Shown piece after piece: positions 5,718-11,802 of a DNA stretch of 11,802 bases. Under the pieces are notes generated by a model. The model made no database searches, was not told the DNA's origin, and saw only the letters and a program-made list of their open reading frames with translations. The translations under genes and the position numbers were made by a program. How positions within the stretch are numbered: the first letter of the stretch is position 1; each line of letters opens with the position of its first letter. This DNA comes from an uncultured Ruminococcus sp. (GTDB lineage: Bacteria; Bacillota; Clostridia; Oscillospirales; Ruminococcaceae): contig CAMWXM010000076.1 of NCBI GenBank assembly GCA_947178195.1, forward strand, positions 1 to 11,802, read 5' to 3'.

Positions 5718-6577
5718 TTGAATTGAGTTCCTATTCCCTCGCTGGAGAGAATTTCAATGAGTATGGAATGAGGTATTCTTCCGTCAATAATAGAGGTTTT
5801 CTTGACTCCTCTTCTTACCGCTTCAACACAGCAGTCGATTTTTGGAATCATGCCGCCGGAAATAATACCCTGCCTTTTCATAAACGGCACTTCGCTTACG
5901 TTCACAAAAGGAATAAGTGTCGACGGGTCATCTTTATTTCTGAGTAGTCCTGCAATATCTGTCATAAGTATAAGATTTTCTGCCCCAAGCTCGGCGGCAA
6001 TTCTTGAAGCGGCAGTATCAGCGTTTATATTGTAGGTATTTCCGTCATTTCCGCAGGCAACTGTAGCAATAACAGGAATACAGCCGTTTTTAAGAGTGTC
6101 GGTTATGGGCTTTACGTTTACTCTTGTAATATTACCCACAAATCCCAGGTCTTCGCCGTTTGCGCCTACAGCTTTTTCTGCGGTTATCATTTTTCCGTCA
6201 ATACCGCAAAGTCCTACGGCATTGCCCTTATGCTCGGTAAGATGCGCTACAAGCTCTTTGTTGACCTTTCCTGCCAGTACCATTTTTACAATGTCAATAG
6301 TTTCCTTATCGGTATATCTCAGACCATTAATGAATTTGCTTTCAATTCCCAGACGGTTGAGCATGTCGTTTATTTCAGGGCCGCCGCCGTGAACCAGAAC
6401 CACCTTTATTCCCACAAGGGATAATAATACAACGTCGCTCATAACAGCCTCTTTAAGCTGCTCATTTGTCATTGCGTTTCCGCCGTATTTTACAACAACT
6501 ATCTTGTCGTTGTATTTTTGTATATAAGGTAGTGCATCAATAAGCACTTTTGAACGAATATTATTGGATATTTCCAT
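5714..6577 (-). CDS. argB: Acetylglutamate kinase, arginine-sensitive type
   Basis: 287 residues. It phosphorylates N-acetylglutamate with ATP, the controlling step when acetyl groups are recycled by ArgJ. Amino-acid-kinase motifs are clear: KYGGNAM at 30-36 with K30, VHGGGPEI at 62-69 for the substrate, FINGLRYTD at 82-90, NINADTAA at 183-190, MTDIAGLL at 205-212 and GGMIPK at 241-246. The first 22 residues form an extra helix absent from the shorter (about 258-residue) E. coli enzyme. With the C-terminal GRIPHSILIEIL and EGIGTQF, this matches the hexameric kinases inhibited by arginine, so feedback control is likely, by analogy. GGAG lies 9 nt before the ATG. The TGA stop overlaps the next gene's ATG by 4 nt. 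Confidence 0.97.
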   Translation of the reverse strand: MEISNNIRSKVLIDALPYIQKYNDKIVVVKYGGNAMTNEQLKEAVMSDVVLLSLVGIKVVLVHGGGPEINDMLNRLGIESKFINGLRYTDKETIDIVKMVLAGKVNKELVAHLTEHKGNAVGLCGIDGKMITAEKAVGANGEDLGFVGNITRVNVKPITDTLKNGCIPVIATVACGNDGNTYNINADTAASRIAAELGAENLILMTDIAGLLRNKDDPSTLIPFVNVSEVPFMKRQGIISGGMIPKIDCCVEAVRRGVKKTSIIDGRIPHSILIEILSSEGIGTQFK

Positions 6578-6592
6578 TTTTAAACACTCCGA

Positions 6593-7891
6593 TCAGCTTC
6601 TGTAATCGCCGTTTATTTTAACGTAATCGTATGTAAGGTCGCAGCCCCATGCCGCTGCACTGTATTCACCGTCGCCGATAGTGACAATAATGGTAATTTC
6701 TTCTTCCTTGAGAACATCTTTGGCTTTTTCCTCAGAGAAAGAAACTCCCATGCCCTTTCGGCATACCTCTATTTTTCCTGCATCTGATGCAATATCAACA
6801 CTAACATTATTAATATCAAAATCAGCATCAGTATAGCCTATGGCACAGAGTATACGTCCCCAGTTTGCGTCCTCACCGAACATGGCAGCCTTAAAAAGGC
6901 TTGAGGTAATAACCGATTTTGCTATTTTCCTTGCGGTTTCAGAGCTGTCTGCTCCGGTACAAACACATTCAATAAGTTTAGTTGCACCTTCGCCGTCACG
7001 AGCCATCATTCTTGCAAGGTTTACCATGACAACGTAAAGAGCATTTTCAAAAACAGCAAAATCTTCACTTTCGGTCTTTATTGCATTGTTTCCAGCCATG
7101 CCGTTTGCCATAATACAAACCATGTCGTTGGTTGAAGTATCGCCGTCAACGCTTACCATATTAAGGGTAGTTTTAACGATGTCGCTTAAAGCCCGCTGCA
7201 AATATTCAGAGGTAACGGCAGCGTCTGTGGTAATAAATGTAAGGGTAGTTGCCATATTGGGGTGTATCATGCCGCTGCCTTTGAGCATTCCGCCCATAAC
7301 GCATTTTTTGCCGCCCATTTCAAATTCAACGGCTACTTCTTTTGGTACGGTATCAGTAGTCATAATAGCTTCAACTGCTGCGGAATTTCCCTCATAGCTT
7401 ACGTTTTTACAAAGCTCCGGCATAGCCTTTTCTATAGGCTCTATGGGCAGCACCTGACCGATAACTCCTGTGGAAGCAACAATAAAGTCAGATGATCTCA
7501 GTCCAAATTCTTTGGCTGTAAGCTCGCACATTTTTTCAGCCTTTTCTACTCCGTCAGCATTGCAGGTATTGGCGTTTACAGAGTTTACAATAACTCCCCA
7601 TGCTTTGCCGTCGGAAATATTCTGTCTTGTTACCTGAATAGGTGCGCCTTTTACCTTATTGGTAGTATAGACTGCTGCTGCTGTGCATTCTCTGTCGGCT
7701 ATAATTACCGCCAGGTCGTTCTTTTTAGCAGCTGAAGGTAAAGCGTTATTTGCTTTTGCCGTATTTTCTTCATTGTCAGTAAGAGGCTTGTGAGCAAGAC
7801 CGCACTGTATTCCGTTTGCTTTAAAGCCTTGTGCAGCGCATACTCCGCCTTCTTTATAATTAAATCCATCAAAATCTATTTTTTTTATCAT
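6593..7891 (-). CDS. argJ: Glutamate N-acetyltransferase / ornithine acetyltransferase
   Basis: 432 residues, longer than the usual 390-410. It transfers the acetyl group from acetylornithine to glutamate, releasing ornithine and regenerating N-acetylglutamate. Some members also use acetyl-CoA, which sequence alone does not decide. The precursor self-cleaves. The signature KGSGMIHPNMATT at 204-216 places the cut between A214 and T215, leaving T215 as the nucleophile of the beta chain. The oxyanion-hole T141-G142 lies in STGVIG, and VNSVNANTCNADG at 102-114 and EDANWGRI at 340-347 are conserved. Residues about 33-57, rich in Ala and Asn, are an insertion relative to relatives that read GL-x-x-x-KNDL there. 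The ribosome site AAGGTG overlaps the argC stop region, 8 nt before the ATG, and argB follows after 15 nt. With ArgJ present, no argE is needed. Confidence 0.97.
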   Translation of the reverse strand: MIKKIDFDGFNYKEGGVCAAQGFKANGIQCGLAHKPLTDNEENTAKANNALPSAAKKNDLAVIIADRECTAAAVYTTNKVKGAPIQVTRQNISDGKAWGVIVNSVNANTCNADGVEKAEKMCELTAKEFGLRSSDFIVASTGVIGQVLPIEPIEKAMPELCKNVSYEGNSAAVEAIMTTDTVPKEVAVEFEMGGKKCVMGGMLKGSGMIHPNMATTLTFITTDAAVTSEYLQRALSDIVKTTLNMVSVDGDTSTNDMVCIMANGMAGNNAIKTESEDFAVFENALYVVMVNLARMMARDGEGATKLIECVCTGADSSETARKIAKSVITSSLFKAAMFGEDANWGRILCAIGYTDADFDINNVSVDIASDAGKIEVCRKGMGVSFSEEKAKDVLKEEEITIIVTIGDGEYSAAAWGCDLTYDYVKINGDYRS

Positions 7892-7903
7892 AATTGTTTC
7901 ACC

Positions 7904-8848
7904 TTAAATCAATCCTGTTCTTTCGTCAATACCCATCATAATGTTAAGGCACTGAACAGCCGCTCCCGAAGCGCCTTTTCCCAGATTATCCAGTCTGGAG
8001 CAAAGCAGCGTCTGTTCTTCGTTTCCGAAAACGTAAAGCTCCATTTTATTAGAACCACTGAGACCGTTTGAAGTCAGAAATCCATCGGGAACACATTCGC
8101 TGCCTACAGGTTTGACTTCAACAAAATTTGAATCTTTATAGTTTTCGTAAAGTGCGTTTCTGATTTCCTCGGGAGAAATTTTTCTTCCCAGTACGCCCGA
8201 CTGAATAGGTACGGAAACCACCATTCCGCTGTAATAATTATCAACGATAGGGTTAAACATTGGCTTGTTTGCAAGACCGGAAATAATCTGCATTTCCGGC
8301 AGATGCTTATGATTCATATTAAGGGCATACTGTCTCGGACTTAAAAGCTCGAACGGCTTGTCAGCCGCTTCATAGGCTGCAATAGCTTTTTTTCCTGCGC
8401 CGCTGTAGCCTGAGGTGGCATAGGCAAAAACAGGATAGGTATCGGGAATGATGCCTTTTTTTATAAGGGGATACACCAGTGAGATAAATCCGCTTGCGTA
8501 GCAGCCAGGATTGGCGACACGTTTGGAATTTCTGATTTTTTCTCTATGTTCAGCGGAAAGTTCAGGAAATCCGTATGCCCAGTCCGGGTTTGTTCTGTGA
8601 GCTGTGGAAGCGTCGATAATGCGGACATTATCATTTTCAACAAGGGAAACTGCTTCTATCGCCGCAGCGTCCGGCAGACATAAAAATGTAAAATCTGACT
8701 GATTTATAAATTTTTTTCTTTCGTTTAAATCTTTCCTTTTATCCTCGGATATTTTAAGCAGCTCTATATCGTTTCTGCCCTTAAAGCGTTCGAGAATTTT
8801 AAGTCCGGTCGTTCCTTCCTGACCGTCAATATATACTTTTACAGACAT
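7904..8848 (-). CDS. argC: N-acetyl-gamma-glutamyl-phosphate reductase, short (type 2) form
   Basis: 314 residues from the chosen start. It reduces N-acetylglutamyl phosphate with NADPH to the 5-semialdehyde. VYIDGQEGTTGLKI near the N-terminus is the nucleotide-binding loop in the form typical of the shorter AGPR type 2 group of about 310 residues. ANPGCYASG carries the catalytic cysteine (C115 in this numbering). The conserved NHKHLPEM segment and the C-terminal LDNLGKGASGAAVQ are also present. The frame is open back to a TTG at 8875 (nine more residues), but the ATG at 8846-8848 has a perfect AGGAG 6 nt upstream and gives the normal family N-terminus, so I use it. That leaves a 20-nt gap from the small membrane-protein gene. 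argJ begins 12 nt after the stop. Confidence 0.96.
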   Translation of the reverse strand: MSVKVYIDGQEGTTGLKILERFKGRNDIELLKISEDKRKDLNERKKFINQSDFTFLCLPDAAAIEAVSLVENDNVRIIDASTAHRTNPDWAYGFPELSAEHREKIRNSKRVANPGCYASGFISLVYPLIKKGIIPDTYPVFAYATSGYSGAGKKAIAAYEAADKPFELLSPRQYALNMNHKHLPEMQIISGLANKPMFNPIVDNYYSGMVVSVPIQSGVLGRKISPEEIRNALYENYKDSNFVEVKPVGSECVPDGFLTSNGLSGSNKMELYVFGNEEQTLLCSRLDNLGKGASGAAVQCLNIMMGIDERTGLI

Positions 8849-8854
8849 TTTTCT

Positions 8855-8859
8855 CTCCT
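8855..8859 (-). promoter_or_regulatory. Ribosome binding site fixing the argC start
   Basis: AGGAG on the minus strand lies 6 nt before the ATG at 8846-8848. The longer TTG-initiated alternative at 8875 would contain this site inside the coding region and would overlap the preceding stop codon, which is less likely. Confidence 0.75.
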
Positions 8860-8868
8860 GTTCTGTTT

Positions 8869-9078
8869 CTACCAATTCCTGCTGTTTTTGTCGTCATTGC
8901 CTTTGAAGCTTTTGCGCATGCTGAGAGTTATAATTACTCCCAGAACAATAATGCTCCACACTACGGAAGCTATATTCCCAAGCTTCATTACAGCGATTAT
9001 TACAGCTTCACCTGCTATCCATACCAAAACCGATATTATTACCATTGGCATTATTGATTTAAAAAGCTTGAAATCCAT
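8869..9078 (-). CDS. Small two-helix membrane protein between argH and argC
   Basis: 69 residues, of no family I recognise. Two hydrophobic segments, about 9-31 and 37-53, are joined by a very short turn at K32-L-G-N. A charged, polar tail (MRKSFKGNDDKNSRNW) follows, so the protein is probably a membrane hairpin with both ends on the cytoplasmic side. A glutamate, E24, lies inside the first hydrophobic segment, which is unusual and could be functional. The gene is well supported as real: AAGGGG, overlapping the argH stop codon, lies 6 nt before the ATG. The gap to argH is 10 nt and to argC 20 nt, and all share one strand. It would be made with the arginine enzymes. Possible roles, all unproven, include a transport accessory, a small regulator of a membrane enzyme, or a passenger gene. 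Confidence 0.7.
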   Translation of the reverse strand: MDFKLFKSIMPMVIISVLVWIAGEAVIIAVMKLGNIASVVWSIIVLGVIITLSMRKSFKGNDDKNSRNW

Positions 9079-9088
9079 AAAAATCCCC

Positions 9089-10474
9089 TTATTTGAGTCG
9101 GTTTATTTTATTTACGGCATTTTCAATCTGAGTCATAACACATTCGGGAGCAGGACCGCCGTAGGATTTTCTTTCCTTGACGCAGGTCTCCAGAGATATG
9201 GCATTATAAATATCCTCGTCAAAAAGCTCTGACAGCTTTTTATAATCTTCTAATGGAAGCGTCTCCAGAGTAAGTCCTCTGTCTATACATTCTGCAACAA
9301 GACGGCCTGTTATTTTATATGCGTCACGGAAGGGCATGCCGTTTTTTACAAGATAATCTGCACAGTCGGTAGCGTTGATGAAACCTCCTGCCGCAGCTTT
9401 TCTCATATTTTCAGCGTTTACCTTCATCGTTTCTATCATGGGGATAAATGTTTTGAGGCAAAGCTTGACATTGTCGACAGAATCAAATATTGCTTCCTTA
9501 TCTTCCTGCATATCCTTGTTGTACGCCAGAGGAAGTCCTTTGAGCATTGACAAAAGAGTCATAAGATTACCGTTTACACGTCCGGTCTTGCCTCTTATAA
9601 GCTCTGTTACGTCTGGATTCTTTTTCTGAGGCATAATAGAAGAACCGGTCGCATAAGCATCGTCAAGCTCGATAAATTTAAATTCCCATGAACACCACAT
9701 AATTATCTCTTCGGAAAATCTTGAAAGGTGAGTCATGATAAAGGATATAGCACAGGCAAGCTCAATACATGAATCTCTGTCGGAAACTCCGTCAAGACTG
9801 TTTTCCATTGGAGCGTCAAAGCCAAGAGCAGCAGCAGTCATATGACGGTCGATTTTATATGTCGTACCTGCCAGCGCACAGCTTCCCAGCGGACATTCGT
9901 TCATTCTTCCGGCAGTATCTTCAAGTCTGCCATAGTCACGGAGCAGCATCTGTACATATGCCATAAGATGATGGGCAAAGGTAACAGGCTGGGCTCTCTG
10001 AAGATGAGTGTATCCCGGCATTACCGTTTCGGTATGATTTTTCGCCATATTGCAAAGAGCTTCCGCAAGCTTTAAAACAAGCTCTTTAAGTTCTTTTATT
10101 TCATCTCTGAGGTAAAGTCGTATATCAAGAGCTACCTGGTCATTTCTTGAACGGGAGGTATGAAGTCTCTTTCCCGTATCGCCCAGACGCTTGGTAAGCT
10201 CCGCTTCGATAAACATATGAATATCTTCGGCAGTCATGTCAAATTCAAGACTGCCATTTTCTATATCTTCAAGAATAGATTTTAATCCTTCAATTATTTC
10301 TTTGCTGTCATTTTCAGAGATTATACCGCATTTTCCAAGCATTTGCGCATGGGCAATACTTCCCTGAATATCATGTTTATACATTCTTCCGTCAAAAGCT
10401 ATGGAAGAATTAAAGGCGTTAACCGTTTCGTCAACCTCTTTTGAAAATCTTCCCGCCCACATTTTATCTGCCAT
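9089..10474 (-). CDS. argH: Argininosuccinate lyase
   Basis: 461 residues, normal for the family. It cleaves argininosuccinate to arginine and fumarate, the last step of the pathway, as a cytosolic homotetramer. The fumarase/aspartase superfamily regions are clear: HTSRSRNDQ at 105-113, PGYTHLQRAQP at 153-163 with the catalytic histidine H157, and the flexible signature loop GSSIMPQKKNP at 277-287 carrying the catalytic serine. The N-terminus MADKMWAGRFSKEVD is the common ArgH start. The ribosome site is AGAGAGG, 8 nt before the ATG. It starts 61 nt after argG, the largest gap among the arg genes, and that gap holds a hairpin. The stop overlaps the ribosome site of the small membrane-protein gene. 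Confidence 0.97.
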   Translation of the reverse strand: MADKMWAGRFSKEVDETVNAFNSSIAFDGRMYKHDIQGSIAHAQMLGKCGIISENDSKEIIEGLKSILEDIENGSLEFDMTAEDIHMFIEAELTKRLGDTGKRLHTSRSRNDQVALDIRLYLRDEIKELKELVLKLAEALCNMAKNHTETVMPGYTHLQRAQPVTFAHHLMAYVQMLLRDYGRLEDTAGRMNECPLGSCALAGTTYKIDRHMTAAALGFDAPMENSLDGVSDRDSCIELACAISFIMTHLSRFSEEIIMWCSWEFKFIELDDAYATGSSIMPQKKNPDVTELIRGKTGRVNGNLMTLLSMLKGLPLAYNKDMQEDKEAIFDSVDNVKLCLKTFIPMIETMKVNAENMRKAAAGGFINATDCADYLVKNGMPFRDAYKITGRLVAECIDRGLTLETLPLEDYKKLSELFDEDIYNAISLETCVKERKSYGGPAPECVMTQIENAVNKINRLK

Positions 10475-10500
10475 ACAGTAAACCTCTCTTTAATGAATAT

Positions 10501-10527
10501 ACGGGCAAACAGCTATTGTCTGCCCGT
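10501..10527 (-). promoter_or_regulatory. Hairpin in the argG-argH gap
   Basis: ACGGGCA at 10501-10507 pairs perfectly with TGCCCGT at 10521-10527, and three more inner pairs form after one mismatch. On the minus strand the stem is followed by ATATTCATT, which is not a proper U-tract. It is therefore more likely a partial terminator, RNA-processing or stability element tuning argH and downstream genes relative to argG than a full stop. Confidence 0.45.
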
Positions 10528-10535
10528 TTCTAAAA

Positions 10536-11780
10536 TTACTTGTTATTTCTTTTCTGGTCAAGCTTAGCCTTTACTTTGATAGGAAGTCCAAATAAATTAA
10601 TAAATCCTGCGCTGTCTGCCTGATTATAAACTTCGTCTGCGTCAAAGGTTGCAACCTCTTCATCATAAAGAGTATAAGGTGAAGTAACTCCTGCATTGAT
10701 GATATTTCCCTTATAAAGCTTGAGCTTAACGTCGCCGGTAACGGTTTTCTGTGTTTCCGTAACAAAAGCACTGAGCGCTTCACGGAGAGGAGTATACCAC
10801 TGACCATTATAAACAATATCTGCAAATTTAATGCCGATATACTGTTTCATTCTTGCTGTTTCTTTATCTATTGTGATAGTTTCAAGCACTTCGTGAGCGT
10901 GGTAGAGAATTGCACCGCCAGGAGTTTCATATACGCCTCTGGACTTCATGCCTACAAGACGGTTTTCAACTAAATCAGCAAGACCGATACCGTTTTCTCC
11001 GCCTAACTTATTTAATGTTTCAACCAGTTCGACTGCACCCATTTCCTTACCGTCAATAGCGGTAGGAACACCTTTTTCAAAATGAATGGTCACATATGTG
11101 GGCTTATCAGGAGCCTGGATAGGTGAAACACCCATTTCAAGGAAGCCTTCCTTTTCGTACTGTGGTTCGTTGGCAGGGTCTTCAAGGTCAAGTCCTTCAT
11201 GAGAAAGATGCCAGATATTTTTATCTTTTGAATAATTTGTTTCTCTGTTTATTTTAAGTGGTATGTTATGAGCTTCCGCATATTCGATCTCTTCATCTCT
11301 CGATTTAAGATCCCATATTCTCCATGGGGCGATTATTTCCATATCAGGAGCAAATGCCTTTATAGCAAGCTCGAAACGAACTTGGTCGTTGCCCTTTCCG
11401 GTACAGCCGTGGCAGATAGCGTCAGCTCCCTCTTTTATTGCGATTTCAGCAATTCTCTTTGCAATAATAGGACGTGCAAAGGAAGTACCCAGCATATATC
11501 TGTTTTCATAAATTGCTCCTGCCTGAACAGTAGGAAATACGTAATCTGTAATAAATTCTTCTGTAAGATGTTCAATATAGCATTTGGAAGCGCCTGTTGC
11601 CTTTGCCTTTTCTTCAAGACCCTCAAGCTCGCTTTCCTGTCCTACATCGCCTGAAACAGCAATGACCTCACAGTTATTGTAATTTTCCTTCAGCCATTGA
11701 ATGATAATAGAAGTATCAAGACCGCCGGAATATGCTAAAACAACTTTTTTGATATCCTTTTTAGGTTCAACTTTATTCAT
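10536..11780 (-). CDS. argG: Argininosuccinate synthase
   Basis: 414 residues, within the usual 395-450. It condenses citrulline and aspartate with ATP to form argininosuccinate. The ATP pyrophosphatase loop AYSGGLDTS is at 16-24. [10 protein letters not shown] at 91-100 and [14 protein letters not shown] at 124-137 are the aspartate and citrulline binding regions. [14 protein letters not shown] at 183-196 matches the conserved Y-S-x-D-x-N-x-W-H segment of the common bacterial type. The ATG follows a strong GGAGG by 8 nt. It is the first gene of the visible operon. Only 22 nt lie upstream within the window, so its promoter, and any ARG box or leader, cannot be seen. It is transcribed in the same direction as argH. 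Confidence 0.97.
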   Translation of the reverse strand: MNKVEPKKDIKKVVLAYSGGLDTSIIIQWLKENYNNCEVIAVSGDVGQESELEGLEEKAKATGASKCYIEHLTEEFITDYVFPTVQAGAIYENRYMLGTSFARPIIAKRIAEIAIKEGADAICHGCTGKGNDQVRFELAIKAFAPDMEIIAPWRIWDLKSRDEEIEYAEAHNIPLKINRETNYSKDKNIWHLSHEGLDLEDPANEPQYEKEGFLEMGVSPIQAPDKPTYVTIHFEKGVPTAIDGKEMGAVELVETLNKLGGENGIGLADLVENRLVGMKSRGVYETPGGAILYHAHEVLETITIDKETARMKQYIGIKFADIVYNGQWYTPLREALSAFVTETQKTVTGDVKLKLYKGNIINAGVTSPYTLYDEEVATFDADEVYNQADSAGFINLFGLPIKVKAKLDQKRNNK

Positions 11781-11788
11781 GATAAAAT

Positions 11789-11793
11789 CCTCC
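11789..11793 (-). promoter_or_regulatory. Ribosome binding site of argG
   Basis: GGAGG on the minus strand, 8 nt before the ATG at 11778-11780. It confirms the argG start near the right edge. No promoter can be assessed beyond it. Confidence 0.75.
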
Positions 11794-11802
11794 GTAAATA
11801 AA

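Noticed and set aside
7904..8875. Longer ArgC starting at TTG 8875
   Set aside because: The ATG at 8848 has a perfect AGGAG at ideal spacing and gives the normal family N-terminus; the longer form overlaps the previous stop codon.
11781..11802. ARG box, T-box or other leader upstream of argG
   Set aside because: Only 22 nt are available and they contain just the ribosome site; nothing can be claimed.
1..11802. CRISPR arrays, tRNA or rRNA genes, toxin-antitoxin pairs
   Set aside because: No regularly spaced repeats, no cloverleaf-like or rRNA-like sequence, and no recognisable toxin or antitoxin families were seen on reading through both strands.

Overview
The window looks like a chromosomal segment from an AT-rich Clostridia-type Firmicute, probably of the Ruminococcus/Oscillospiraceae kind. 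That is inferred from the base composition, the strong GGAGG-like ribosome binding sites, tightly packed same-strand genes, and the families present. No rRNA or tRNA is present to place it more precisely. The core of the window is an almost complete arginine biosynthesis operon. All its genes lie on the minus strand, so transcription runs from high to low coordinates: argG, argH, a small two-helix membrane protein, argC, argJ, argB, a DUF3592-like membrane protein, argD, argF. A CNNM/CorC-type membrane protein with CBS domains follows. Gaps inside the operon are 6-61 nt, and argB overlaps its downstream neighbour by 4 nt.

Together the enzymes cover N-acetylglutamate to arginine. ArgB phosphorylates N-acetylglutamate, ArgC reduces it, ArgD transaminates it, and ArgJ moves the acetyl group back to glutamate (the cyclic route). 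ArgF then makes citrulline, and ArgG and ArgH convert that to arginine. ArgB carries the N-terminal helix typical of arginine-inhibited kinases. No carAB, argR or ARG box is visible. The promoter must lie beyond the right edge, because only 22 nt upstream of argG are included.

The left 1.7 kb is different in character: short, broken, mixed-strand and mobile. It contains the first 29 codons of a D12-class (Dam-like) DNA adenine methylase running off the left edge. Next are a frameshifted peptidoglycan-binding tail (endolysin-like), a headless LexA/S24-type repressor relic that has lost its catalytic serine, and a possible insertion-sequence end with duplicated motifs. After a bidirectional terminator comes an IS200/IS605-type element. 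Its tnpA is interrupted by one TGA codon between the HUH motif and the catalytic tyrosine. The methylase, lysin and repressor pieces suggest a decayed prophage or similar element, later reached by insertion sequences, abutting the 3' end of the arginine locus.

The arginine genes themselves are ordinary. The items most worth a second look are the two uncharacterised membrane proteins embedded between arg genes, the low-complexity insertion in ArgJ, the hairpins in the longer intergenic gaps, and the layered mobile-element debris on the left. I do not see convincing evidence of a wholly new system.
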